Positions 45,773 to 54,264 of a stretch of 64,000 bases of DNA are shown piece after piece. Positions within the stretch are counted from its first letter, which is position 1. The number at the start of each line of letters is the position of its first letter. The DNA is from Rhizobium leguminosarum bv. trifolii WSM1325 (lineage in GTDB: Bacteria; Pseudomonadota; Alphaproteobacteria; Rhizobiales; Rhizobiaceae): positions 558,001 to 622,000 of the forward strand of contig CP001623.1 of NCBI GenBank assembly GCA_000023185.1, written 5' to 3'. A model generated the notes under the pieces. The model made no database searches, was not told the DNA's origin, and was given only the letters and a program-made list of their open reading frames with translations. The translations under genes and the position numbers were made by a program.

Positions 45773-46966
45773 ATGCAGCCGAGTCTTGCTCTTCAGGACG
45801 ATCAAGAGCACCTCCCGTCGCTTCTGGCAACGGATGCGAAGGAGTTATCCTATCAACTTCAGCAGCATCAGGCAAAAATCTTCCCCCCGCTCTCGCAAAA
45901 GACCATCAGAACATTTTCGCCGGCGGAAGCGGCAGCCTTTATCGGAATCGGCGAAGGGTATCTCCGCCAGGTAGCCGCCGACGGCCATGGGCCCGATCCG
46001 CTCGCAAACGGACGGCGGCTCTATAGCGCAACGGATATGGATCGAATTCGCCGGGTCCTCGACGAGCGAAACGGAACGCCGAAATATGTGCCGGCCCGCA
46101 GGCCGGGCGAAAAGCTCCAGATCATCTCCGTCATGAATTTCAAGGGCGGCTCGGGCAAGACCACCACTGCGGCCCATCTGGCGCAGTTCATGGCGCTGCG
46201 AGGCTACCGCGTGCTCGCCGTCGACCTCGATCCGCAGGCGTCCTTGTCCGCCTTGTTCGGTCATCAGCCGGAGTTCGACGTCGGAGAGGGCGAAACGATC
46301 TACGGTGCGATCCGATATGAGGACCCGCGCCCCATCGCCGACATCGTGCGCGCCACCTACACGCCCAATCTGCATCTCATTCCGGGCAATCTCGAGCTGA
46401 TGGAATTCGAGCACGAGACCCCGAAGGCGATGGCGTCGGGTACGGCGGAGACGATGTTCTTTGCCCGCATCGGGGAGGTCCTGACGGAAATCGAAAGCCT
46501 TTACGACGTTGTGGTCATCGACTGCCCGCCGCAGCTGGGCTTCCTGACGATGTCGGCGCTCTGCGCGGCAACGTCGGTCTTGATCACGGTCCACCCGCAG
46601 ATGCTGGATGTCATGTCGATGTCGCAGTTTCTGACGATGACGAGTGAATTGATGTCGGTCGTTGAAAAGGCCGGCGGGCGTACGAGCTATGACTGGATGC
46701 GCTATCTCGTGACGCGGTTCGAACCGAACGACGGACCGCAAAGCCAGATGACCGGCTTCATGCGGGCAATCTTCGGCAACCGAATGCTCCACAATGCCAT
46801 GGTGAAATCGACGGCAGTCGCCGATGCCGGCGTCACCAAGCAGACACTTTACGAGGTCGAGCGGTCGCAGTTCACACGCGGAACCTACGATCGGGCACTG
46901 GAATCCCTCAACCTCGTGAATGGCGAGATCGAGGCGCATATTCGCTCCACCTGGGGGAGGAAATAG
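45773..46966 (+). CDS. repA: RepA plasmid partition ATPase (ParA type)
   Basis: Walker-type ATPase that segregates the plasmid with RepB and represses the repABC promoter. 397 residues. The N-terminal 110 residues carry an HTH region (FSPAEAAAFIGIGEGYLRQV). The ParA core has the deviant Walker A KGGSGKTTTAAHLA, the switch DLDPQASLSALFG and Walker B VVIDCPPQLGF. First gene of the repABC operon, with the inverted repeat above directly upstream. Length and order are canonical. Confidence 0.96.
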   Translation: MQPSLALQDDQEHLPSLLATDAKELSYQLQQHQAKIFPPLSQKTIRTFSPAEAAAFIGIGEGYLRQVAADGHGPDPLANGRRLYSATDMDRIRRVLDERNGTPKYVPARRPGEKLQIISVMNFKGGSGKTTTAAHLAQFMALRGYRVLAVDLDPQASLSALFGHQPEFDVGEGETIYGAIRYEDPRPIADIVRATYTPNLHLIPGNLELMEFEHETPKAMASGTAETMFFARIGEVLTEIESLYDVVVIDCPPQLGFLTMSALCAATSVLITVHPQMLDVMSMSQFLTMTSELMSVVEKAGGRTSYDWMRYLVTRFEPNDGPQSQMTGFMRAIFGNRMLHNAMVKSTAVADAGVTKQTLYEVERSQFTRGTYDRALESLNLVNGEIEAHIRSTWGRK

Positions 46967-46970
46967 ATAG

Positions 46971-47972
46971 ATGGCGCGCAAGAACCTCATCGAAATTTCC
47001 GCTCCGAACCCGGCAAGGGCGGACGCGGTCGCACTGCGCGACAATCGTCCGATCGCTGGATTCGTGCCGCAGGAGCGCAGTGCCGCGCCGGTCGGCGGCA
47101 TTACCAAGACGCTCGGCAACATTACCGAGAAAATGGAGCGGGCGAGTGAGCTGGAACGGCAGCTTGCCAGTGGCCAGACGATCATCGAACTCGATCCCGG
47201 CCTGATCGACGCTTCCTTCGTCAGCGATCGATTGGCGATCGATGCGGCCGAACTCGCGCAGCTTGTCGAGCAGATCCGCGAGCATGGGCAGCAGGTTCCG
47301 ATTCTTGTCCGCCCGCATCCCGAAAGCAGGGGACGCTATCAGGTCGCCTACGGCCATCGTCGCCTGGCTGCCACCCGAGAAATTGGCATCAGGGTGCGTG
47401 CGGTCGTCCGCGATCTCACCGACGGTCAGCTGGTCGTCAGCCAGGGACAGGAAAACAGCGCTCGAACCAATCTCTCCTACATCGAGCGCGCACTTTTCGC
47501 ATCGCGGCTCGAGGAACGCAGCTTTGGCCGCGATGTCATCATGGCGGCCCTCGGCGTGGACAAGGCGGCGCTGTCGAGAATGCTGATCGTCATACGACAG
47601 GTCCCCCTGACGCTCGTCAATGCCATAGGTGCAGCACCTGATATCGGCCGCCGCCGATGGCTGGAACTGGGGGAGCGGCTTGAGAAAGCCGACGTCGAAA
47701 AGATCATCGCGGAGTTGTCCGCGGACGACGCGCGCAAAATTTCGAGCGACGAGCGGTTTCACCGGGCGCTCGTTCTGGCAACGAAGAAGACGACTGCTCC
47801 GAAGCCGACGGTGGCCAAATCTGAGGTCAGCGGTGTGCCTGTCATGATCAAGAAGACAGCATCCGGTGCGACCTTCGTCTTCGACGGCAAGACGGCGCCC
47901 GGTTTTGATCAATTCGTCCAGGAAAGGCTGAAGGGCCTGTTCCAGGAGTTCAACAAGGACAGAGGAGCGTAA
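46971..47972 (+). CDS. repB: RepB plasmid partition protein (ParB type)
   Basis: Centromere-binding protein of 333 residues. The ParB N-terminal box is VEQIREHGQQVPILVRPHPE and GRYQVAYGHRRLAATREIG, the arginine patch region used for CTP binding in this family, and the central HTH region follows (ERSFGRDVIMAALGVDKAA). The C-terminal part with KTASGATFVFDGK is the RepB-specific dimerisation segment. It starts 4 bp after repA. I did not find a convincing parS palindrome in the cassette; RepB sites may lie elsewhere. Confidence 0.96.
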   Translation: MARKNLIEISAPNPARADAVALRDNRPIAGFVPQERSAAPVGGITKTLGNITEKMERASELERQLASGQTIIELDPGLIDASFVSDRLAIDAAELAQLVEQIREHGQQVPILVRPHPESRGRYQVAYGHRRLAATREIGIRVRAVVRDLTDGQLVVSQGQENSARTNLSYIERALFASRLEERSFGRDVIMAALGVDKAALSRMLIVIRQVPLTLVNAIGAAPDIGRRRWLELGERLEKADVEKIIAELSADDARKISSDERFHRALVLATKKTTAPKPTVAKSEVSGVPVMIKKTASGATFVFDGKTAPGFDQFVQERLKGLFQEFNKDRGA

Positions 47973-47982
47973 CGCGCAAAAG

Positions 47983-48032
47983 AAAAAGGCCCCCAACGAC
48001 GACGCCGTGGAAGCCCTTCTCAGATCTTAAGC
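47983..48032 (-). ncRNA. Candidate counter-transcribed RNA between repB and repC (incA type)
   Basis: On the minus strand, TTGACT (complement of 48062-48067) and GATTCT (complement of 48039-48044) are 17 bp apart and give a good promoter, with a start near 48032. The transcript would run to a GC-rich stem (48018 to 47986, AAGG...CCTT with a central loop) followed by a U-run, so about 50 nt. An antisense RNA at exactly this place controls repC translation in studied repABC plasmids. Bounds are estimated to a few bases. Confidence 0.7.
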
Positions 48033-48126
48033 ACATCGAGAATCGCATTTCCCCGAATCACAGTCAAGCGTCTTAGGCACCAAATTGGTGGATGGTTTTC
48101 TTTTGCCTGAACGAAGGTGAAGGCAA

Positions 48127-49431
48127 ATGGAGAGTGGATATGTGACGACGCCCTTTGGGCGGCGGCCGATGTCGCTTGGCATGCTGGCAAGCCAGCACCT
48201 GGCCGAGACCATCGAGCCGGGAATGAAACGCAGCAAATGGAAGCTATTCAGGGCGATTTGTGAAGCACGGCCGGCGCTTGGCGTCACAGATCGGGCACTG
48301 ACGGTGCTCGACGCGCTTCTGACCTTCTACCCTGACGACGAAATCTCCGAGGAAAAGGGACTGATCGTCTTCCCGTCGAATGCGCAGCTTTCGTTGCGCG
48401 CCCGCGGCATGACGCCAGCGACCCTCAGGCGGCATCTTGCTGTCCTGGTCGAGGCCGGCCTGATCCTGCGCAAGGACAGCCCGAATGGAAAGCGCTATGC
48501 GCGCCGCGACAGGGCAGGGGCGATCGGCGATGCCTTCGGCTTCAGCGTCGCACCGCTTTTGGCGCGTGCTGTCGAAATCGAAAGCCTGGCGGCTCAGGCG
48601 GTTGCCGACCGGGAGCTGTTACGGGTGACCAGGGAACGCCTGACGTTGTGCCGGCGGGACATTTCCAAGCTGATCACGGCGGCGCTCGAAGAAGGGGTTT
48701 CCGGTGATTGGGAAGGCATTTCGGCGATGTTTCGAACGCTTCTTGCCCGAATTCCACGGGTGGCGACCGCCGAAGACCTGGCACCGCTGCTCGACGAGAT
48801 GGCGATGCTGCGTGCAGAGATCGTCAACATGCTGGAAAGACGGATAAAAACACAAAAAATAGACGCCAATGAGTCTCAAATTGAGCATCACAAACAGAAT
48901 TCAAATCCCGACTCCAATTATGAACTTGAACCAAGCTTCGAAACGAAGCAGGGCGAAAAGGCAGCGGCCGATAACGACCCGAACGCCGGGCCGTCAGACG
49001 AACGAAGATTGAAGCAGCAAAAGCCTTCCGGCCGGATGAGCAACAGGGCGGGGGGCGCAGCCGACTCGGGCGCCGGACCAGGCCTGAAATCCTTCCCGCT
49101 CGGCCTCGTCCTCCAGGCCTGCCCCAGTATTCTCGACTATGGGCCCGGCGGAAACATCAGCAATTGGCGAGACTTGATGTCGGCGGCCGTCGTCGTGCGT
49201 TCGATGCTCGGCGTCAGTCCCTCGGCCTATGAGGAAGCCTGCTCGGGCATGGGCCCGGAAAACGCCGCCACCGTGATCGCCTGCATCCTGGAGAGGGGAG
49301 GGCACATCAACTCGCCCGGCGGTTATCTCAGAGATCTGACCCGAAGGACCGAAAAGGGCGAATTTGCGATCGGCCCGATGCTGATGGCGCTCGTGCGGAC
49401 GAATGGGCCGACGGCGAGGCATGCCAGTTGA
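48127..49431 (+). CDS. repC: RepC replication initiator
   Basis: The initiator that acts at an origin inside its own gene. 434 residues: N-terminal DNA-binding region with a winged HTH (MTPATLRRHLAVLVEAGLIL), a low-complexity acidic/Asn-rich linker from about residue 240, and the conserved RepC C-terminus (FPLGLVLQACPSILDY, NWRDLMSAAVVVRSMLG, GGHINSPGGYLRDLT). Copy number would be set by the antisense RNA upstream. All three rep genes look intact, so this replicon should be self-maintaining. Confidence 0.96.
   Translation: MESGYVTTPFGRRPMSLGMLASQHLAETIEPGMKRSKWKLFRAICEARPALGVTDRALTVLDALLTFYPDDEISEEKGLIVFPSNAQLSLRARGMTPATLRRHLAVLVEAGLILRKDSPNGKRYARRDRAGAIGDAFGFSVAPLLARAVEIESLAAQAVADRELLRVTRERLTLCRRDISKLITAALEEGVSGDWEGISAMFRTLLARIPRVATAEDLAPLLDEMAMLRAEIVNMLERRIKTQKIDANESQIEHHKQNSNPDSNYELEPSFETKQGEKAAADNDPNAGPSDERRLKQQKPSGRMSNRAGGAADSGAGPGLKSFPLGLVLQACPSILDYGPGGNISNWRDLMSAAVVVRSMLGVSPSAYEEACSGMGPENAATVIACILERGGHINSPGGYLRDLTRRTEKGEFAIGPMLMALVRTNGPTARHAS
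48838..48945. other. A+T-rich segment within repC, candidate origin of replication
   Basis: A markedly A+T-rich run (AAAAACACAAAAAATAGACG and onward) inside the otherwise GC-rich repC coding sequence. In repABC plasmids the origin lies within repC at an A+T-rich stretch, and this is the only one in the gene. Boundaries are visual. Confidence 0.55.
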
Positions 49432-49482
49432 TCGTGAGAAAGCAACAGCCCCGACAAACGTGTAGCAGTGCGTAATCACCTC

Positions 49483-49512
49483 TTTACAGCTAACATGTTA
49501 GTTTGCTACATT
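49483..49512 (+). promoter_or_regulatory. Sigma70-type promoter with a palindromic operator in its spacer
   Basis: TTTACA (49483-49488) and TACATT (49507-49512) are 18 bp apart, and the perfect palindrome CTAACATGTTAG (49490-49501) fills the spacer. It lies 28 bp before the TTG start of the DapA-family gene. The GntR regulator of this operon is the obvious candidate to bind it. Confidence 0.6.
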
Positions 49513-49539
49513 TGACCTGTTCATTGGGAGGAAGCATAT

Positions 49540-50424
49540 TTGACACAAAAATTCGGGCTCTCGGTTGCTCTTGCCACGCCGTTCGACAGCAATGGCGATA
49601 TCGCGATTGAGGCGATGATCGAGCAGGCACGGCGCAGCCTCGCGGCCGGCTGCTCGAGTGTGACCCTGTTCGGGACGACGGGTGAAGGTTCTTCCATCGG
49701 CACGCAGGAACGTGAGCATGTTCTCGCTTCCATGCTTGATAGCGGATTAGCCGCAAAGCAGATCATCGTCGGTGTGCTGGTCGACGCGGCCGAGGATGCG
49801 GCGATGCAGGCCGGCCATGCGCTTTCCAAGGGAGCCCGCAATATCCTTCTTGCTCCGCCGTCTTATTTCAAGAACGTGAGTGAGGACGGCGTCTTCCAGT
49901 GGTTTTCGGCTGTCTTCGCCATCCTGGGCGACAAGGCGCGCGATATTATCGTCTACAACATTCCCTCGGTCACCATGGTTCCGCTGAGCGTATCGCTCAT
50001 CGGCCGACTGCGGACCGCCTTTCCCAATGTCGTTACGGGCGTCAAGGATTCCTCCGGCGACTGGCCTTTTACGGAAAAGCTGCTGAAGGCGCATGGCGAT
50101 CTCGTTATCCTGGTGGGCGACGAACGTCACCTGGCGAAGGGTGTGCGGCTTGGCGGCCAGGGTGCGATCTCCGGCATGGCGAATTTCGTACCTCGCGAAG
50201 TCAAGCTGATGGCGGAAGAAGGCAAGGACGATCCTCGCGTCGAGGGTTTCGTGGCCGAATTGCTGAAATTTCCGGTGACTGCCGCCGTGAAAGCGATGGT
50301 CGCTCACCTGACGTCGGATGAAATCTGGCTTGCGGTTCGACCACCACTCGTTTCAATATCCGGCGAGGAGCAGGCGCAACTCACTCTTGCGTTCGACACT
50401 CTTTTCCGCTCGAAAGCGGCATAG
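49540..50424 (+). CDS. DapA-family (DHDPS/N-acetylneuraminate lyase-like) aldolase or dehydratase
   Basis: Class I Schiff-base enzyme of 294 residues with a TTG start behind GGGAGGA. The carboxylate-binding motif is LFGTTGEGSSIGTQERE, the catalytic Tyr is in IIVYNIPSVTM and the imine Lys in VVTGVKDSSGDW. It is only distantly like the other DapA-family protein in this window (22.5 kb). Being first in an operon with a sugar importer and a PfkB kinase, it most likely cleaves a 2-keto-3-deoxy sugar acid or a sialic-acid-like compound; lysine biosynthesis is unlikely here. Confidence 0.87.
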   Translation: MTQKFGLSVALATPFDSNGDIAIEAMIEQARRSLAAGCSSVTLFGTTGEGSSIGTQEREHVLASMLDSGLAAKQIIVGVLVDAAEDAAMQAGHALSKGARNILLAPPSYFKNVSEDGVFQWFSAVFAILGDKARDIIVYNIPSVTMVPLSVSLIGRLRTAFPNVVTGVKDSSGDWPFTEKLLKAHGDLVILVGDERHLAKGVRLGGQGAISGMANFVPREVKLMAEEGKDDPRVEGFVAELLKFPVTAAVKAMVAHLTSDEIWLAVRPPLVSISGEEQAQLTLAFDTLFRSKAA

Positions 50425-50449
50425 GTCGGAGATGTTTCTGGGAGAGGCG

Positions 50450-51109
50450 ATGGACGGAACGGACGAGCAGCCGACACTGCGGGAAAAGGCGTATGAGAGC
50501 TTCACACGCCACCTTCTTGCGCGTGATGTGCGCCCCGGCCAGTTCGTTTCGCAGCGTCGCCTCGTCGAGCTGACGGGGCTGACGCTTGGCGCTATCCGCG
50601 AACTTATCCCCCGGCTGGAAGCCGAAGGGCTGATCAAGACGGTGCCCCAGCGGGGGTTGCAGATTGCGCATATCGACCTGAACCTTATTCGCGAGGCATT
50701 CCAGCTGCGCGTGTTCCTGGAGAAGGAAGCGGTCGCGCTTTTCACCCGTTCTGCATCTGACGAGACGATCGCCGGGCTTTTGAAGCAGCATCGGGATATT
50801 GCGGACGCCATTCGAAATGGCGATGGATCGCACGAATTGGAAGTACACGCACAAGCTGTCGATTGGGGTATGCATGACGCCTTTATCGATGCTTTGGGAA
50901 ATACCATCATCTCGAACGCCTACCGGGTGAACTCAATCAAGATGCGCCTGATCAGTCAGGACCGTTTTCGTATCGATGGTCACGTCGGACCTGTCATGGG
51001 TGAGCACCTCAAGGTGCTCGAGGCGATCGAACGCCGATCGGCGGAGGACGCCGTCAACAGCCTTGTCGCACACATCAATCATGCAAGAGATCGTGCGCTC
51101 AGGATATAA
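50450..51109 (+). CDS. GntR-family transcriptional regulator (FCD type)
   Basis: Probable local repressor, 219 residues. The winged HTH is at residues 15-75 (QRRLVELTGLTLGAIRELI, then LEAEGLIKTVPQRGLQIA) and the helical FCD ligand domain follows (LIREAFQLRVFLEKEAVALF; WGMHDAFIDALGNTI). I chose ATG 50450 because GGGAGAGG lies 4 bp upstream; ATG 50432 is also possible. It is the second gene of the operon whose promoter carries a 12-bp palindrome. Confidence 0.9.
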   Translation: MDGTDEQPTLREKAYESFTRHLLARDVRPGQFVSQRRLVELTGLTLGAIRELIPRLEAEGLIKTVPQRGLQIAHIDLNLIREAFQLRVFLEKEAVALFTRSASDETIAGLLKQHRDIADAIRNGDGSHELEVHAQAVDWGMHDAFIDALGNTIISNAYRVNSIKMRLISQDRFRIDGHVGPVMGEHLKVLEAIERRSAEDAVNSLVAHINHARDRALRI

Positions 51110-51164
51110 TCGGAAATAAGCAGCCGGGGGTGAGGAGATCGCCGGCAAAAGGAGGAGGAATCAC

Positions 51165-52493
51165 ATGTCATCGTTTTTGAACCCGACGAGGCGCGGCTTT
51201 CTGGCGGGTACGGCCGCTTTTGGCGCCACCAGCATGCTCGGCGTGCGGCTGGCATCGGCTGCGGTCGATTGGAAGCGCTTTGCCGGCACGACGCTCGAAG
51301 TCAACCTGGTCAAGAGCCCGCGCAGCGAAATACTTCTGAAGTACCTGTCCGAATTCGAGGAGCTCACCGGCATCAAGGTCAATGCCGAAGCGACGCCCGA
51401 ACAACAGCAACGTCAGAAGACGACTATCGAGTTGAGCTCCGGCAAGCCGAGCTTCGATGTCGTGCACATGAGCTATCATGTCCAGAAGCGGCAATTCGAA
51501 AAGGGCGGCTGGCTTGCCGATATCAGTGGTTTTCTCAAGGACCCCTCTCTGACTGACCCGTCTCTGGTTGAAAGCGACTTCGCCGAAGCCGGCCTGACTT
51601 TTGCCAAAGATCCGGGCGGCGTTCTGCGTTCGCTTCCATTCTCGGTCGACTACTGGATCATCTATTGGAACAAGGCGCTGTTCGAGAAGAAGGGGCTGGC
51701 CTACCCGACGACATTCGAAGAACTCGCCAGTGCCGCGGAGGCGCTCACCGATCCTTCCACGAATACCTACGGCTTCGTCGCCCGCGGCCTGAAGAACGCC
51801 AATACGCCGGTCTGGACGTCGCTGCTGCTTGGCTATGGTTCGAGCCCGCTCGGCCCGGATGGCAAGCTGCGCACGACATCGCAAGAAGCGATCGATGCGG
51901 CCAAGCTTTACCAAAGGCTAATGACCAAGACCGCCCCTCCCGGCGTCTCCGGCTTCAACTGGGCTGAGGCACAATCTGCCTTCCTGCAGGGCAAGATCGG
52001 CATGTGGCTGGATGGCGTCGGTTTTGCGCCGCCGATCGAGAATCCGGAAAAGTCGCGCGTCGTCGGCCAGGTCGGTTACGGCATCATGCCGAAAGGTCCG
52101 AAGGCACAGGCCGCAGGCACCTTCGGCGACGGGCTTGGCGTCGTCGCGGCAAGCCAGAAGAAGGAAGCCGGGTACCTCTTCTGCCAATGGGCGATTTCGC
52201 ATGAAATGGGCGCACGTCTGCTGCAGGCCGGCGCCGGCGTTCCTTTCCGCCAGTCCGTCCTCGAGGATGCGAAGGTCCGCGAAGGCGTCAAGATGCCGGG
52301 CGCCTGGCTGGATGCCGTCGTCGGTTCCGGCAAGATTTCGCAGCTCGCGCTGCCGGTCATCATTCCGGTCACCGAGTTCCGCGACGTTTACGGTGTCGGT
52401 CTCACCAACATGATCGGCGGCGCCGATCCCGAAACCGAGCTGAAGGCAGCGACGGCACAGTTCGAACCCGTCCTGGCGAAAAGCGAGGGATAA
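51165..52493 (+). CDS. Sugar ABC transporter solute-binding protein (family 1), Tat-exported
   Basis: Periplasmic receptor, 442 residues. Twin-arginine export motif TRRGFLAGTAAFGATS near residue 5-20. Family-1 features: VNAEATPEQQQRQKTTIELS, FSVDYWIIYWNKALFEKKGL and AAQAAGTFGDGLG-like segments (KAQAAGTFGDGLGVVAAS). A strong AGGAGGAGGAA ribosome-binding site precedes it. The next permease gene overlaps its stop (TAATG), with no hairpin between. Confidence 0.9.
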   Translation: MSSFLNPTRRGFLAGTAAFGATSMLGVRLASAAVDWKRFAGTTLEVNLVKSPRSEILLKYLSEFEELTGIKVNAEATPEQQQRQKTTIELSSGKPSFDVVHMSYHVQKRQFEKGGWLADISGFLKDPSLTDPSLVESDFAEAGLTFAKDPGGVLRSLPFSVDYWIIYWNKALFEKKGLAYPTTFEELASAAEALTDPSTNTYGFVARGLKNANTPVWTSLLLGYGSSPLGPDGKLRTTSQEAIDAAKLYQRLMTKTAPPGVSGFNWAEAQSAFLQGKIGMWLDGVGFAPPIENPEKSRVVGQVGYGIMPKGPKAQAAGTFGDGLGVVAASQKKEAGYLFCQWAISHEMGARLLQAGAGVPFRQSVLEDAKVREGVKMPGAWLDAVVGSGKISQLALPVIIPVTEFRDVYGVGLTNMIGGADPETELKAATAQFEPVLAKSEG

Positions 52494-53431
52494 TGGCCTC
52501 GACAAGCATCGAAACGGCCGCAGTGGCCAAGACCTCGAAAGGAAGGAGCAAACCGGATCGGTTTGCTCCCAACTACTGGCCTTTCGTTATCCCGGCGCTC
52601 ATCGTCATTGCGGCCGTCATCGTTTTTCCATGGGTGTTTACCCTTTGGATGAGCGTCAACAGCTGGACGCTTGGCCAATCCCAGGTCTTTGCGGGACTGG
52701 ACAACTATGCCCGCCTGGTCGTGGACATGCGCTTCTGGGACTCGCTGTGGCATACGGTGCTCTATACGACGCTCTCCGTGGTGGCGCCCCTTTTCCTGGG
52801 GACGCTCGCCGCGCTGATCTTTGATACGCAATTTCCGCTGCGCGGCCTTCTGCGTGGCATATTCGTGATGCCGATGATGGCGACGCCGGTCGCCATCGCC
52901 CTCGTCTGGACGATGATGTTCCACCCGCAGCTCGGCGTCCTCAACTATCTTCTCTCCCTCATGGGCATCGGCCCGCAGGAATGGATCTATAACCAGAACA
53001 GTGTCATCCCATCGCTGGTGCTGGTCGAGACGTGGCAATGGACGCCGCTTATCATGCTGATCGTGCTCGGTGGTCTGGCGGCGGTTCCGCGCGAGCCCTA
53101 TGAAAGTGCCGAAATCGACGGAGCCAATGTCTGGCAGAAATTTCGCTACCTGACGCTGCCGATGATCGCGCCATTTCTGATGATTGCCGTGATGATCCGC
53201 AGCATCGATGCGGTGAAAAGTTTCGACATCATCTACGCCATGACCCAAGGCGGCCCGGGCACGGCGTCGGAAACGATCAACATCTATCTCTACAACACTG
53301 CTTTCGCTTACTACGATATTGGCTATGGATCTGCGATGGCGGTTGTCTTCTTCATCCTCATCGTCCTGCTCGCCTTCGTCCTGATGATGCTGCGGCAGCG
53401 CGCGAACTGGTCCGACGGGGAGGCACGCTGA
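52493..53431 (+). CDS. Sugar ABC permease (MalF/UgpA type)
   Basis: Inner-membrane permease, 312 residues, six helices after a 30-residue cytoplasmic start. First helix FVIPALIVIAAVIVFPWVFT; the EAA loop is YESAEIDGANVWQKFRYLTL, and the last helix is AMAVVFFILIVLLAFVLMML. It is translationally coupled on both sides by 1-bp overlaps. It partners the MalG-type permease that follows. Confidence 0.92.
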   Translation: MASTSIETAAVAKTSKGRSKPDRFAPNYWPFVIPALIVIAAVIVFPWVFTLWMSVNSWTLGQSQVFAGLDNYARLVVDMRFWDSLWHTVLYTTLSVVAPLFLGTLAALIFDTQFPLRGLLRGIFVMPMMATPVAIALVWTMMFHPQLGVLNYLLSLMGIGPQEWIYNQNSVIPSLVLVETWQWTPLIMLIVLGGLAAVPREPYESAEIDGANVWQKFRYLTLPMIAPFLMIAVMIRSIDAVKSFDIIYAMTQGGPGTASETINIYLYNTAFAYYDIGYGSAMAVVFFILIVLLAFVLMMLRQRANWSDGEAR

Positions 53432-54246
53432 TGAAGCGCAAGACGCTCGATCGCATCGGACTGCTGTTTGTTGCCCTGGTGATGATATCGCCGGTCGTCC
53501 TGTTCTTCCTCTGGATGATTTCCCTGTCGCTGAAATATGAAATCGACAGCGGCGCTTATCCACCGATCTTCATCCCGGAGCGCTTTGCCTGGTCGAACTA
53601 TCTGAAGGTCTTCGAAGAGAACAACTTCTTCCTCTATCTCTGGAATTCGGTGCTGGTGACGGGTGCCGCCACACTTCTGGCGCTACTGATCGGCGTGCCG
53701 GCCGGATATGGCATCGCGCGGCTGAAGGCCGAGAAGTCTGCGATGGTCATCATGATTGCGCGCATGACGCCGGGCCTTTCGTTCCTGATCCCGCTCTTCC
53801 TACTGTTCCAATGGCTGAACCTGCTCGGCACGCTCTTGCCGCAGATCATCATCCATCTCGTCGTCACAGTGCCGATCGTCGTGTGGATCATGATCGGTTA
53901 CTTCGAGACGACGCCGATGGAACTGGAAGAGGCTGCAAGCATCGACGGTGCAACACCCTGGCAGGTTTTCCGGCTGGTCGCCTTGCCGATCGCCAGGCCA
54001 GGCATTGTCGTCGCCTTCATCCTGTCGGTCATCTTCTCGTGGAACAATTTCGTCTTCGGCATCGTGCTCGCCAGTCGCGAGACGCGCACGCTCCCCGTCG
54101 CGGTCTACAACATGCTCTCGTTCGAGCAGGTCAGTTGGGGTCCGCTGGCGGCGGCGGCGTTGATCGTGACCTTGCCCGTGCTGATTTTGACGGTGTTTGC
54201 GCAACGGCAGATCGTGGCGGGTCTGACGGCCGGAGCCGTCAAGTGA
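53431..54246 (+). CDS. Sugar ABC permease (MalG/UgpE type)
   Basis: Inner-membrane permease, 271 residues. First helix GLLFVALVMISPVVLFFLWM, EAA loop EEAASIDGATPWQVFRLVAL, and the family's C-terminus VFAQRQIVAGLTAGAVK. It overlaps the previous permease by one base. No ATPase gene follows; a kinase gene does, 18 bp later. Confidence 0.92.
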   Translation: MKRKTLDRIGLLFVALVMISPVVLFFLWMISLSLKYEIDSGAYPPIFIPERFAWSNYLKVFEENNFFLYLWNSVLVTGAATLLALLIGVPAGYGIARLKAEKSAMVIMIARMTPGLSFLIPLFLLFQWLNLLGTLLPQIIIHLVVTVPIVVWIMIGYFETTPMELEEAASIDGATPWQVFRLVALPIARPGIVVAFILSVIFSWNNFVFGIVLASRETRTLPVAVYNMLSFEQVSWGPLAAAALIVTLPVLILTVFAQRQIVAGLTAGAVK

Positions 54247-54264
54247 GCGGGTGAGACAACGGTT

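Noticed and set aside
49432..49539. parS-like site downstream of repC
   Set aside because: The palindrome there (CTAACATGTTAG) does not fit the usual repABC parS pattern (GTT...AAC) and sits in a promoter spacer, so I called it an operator.
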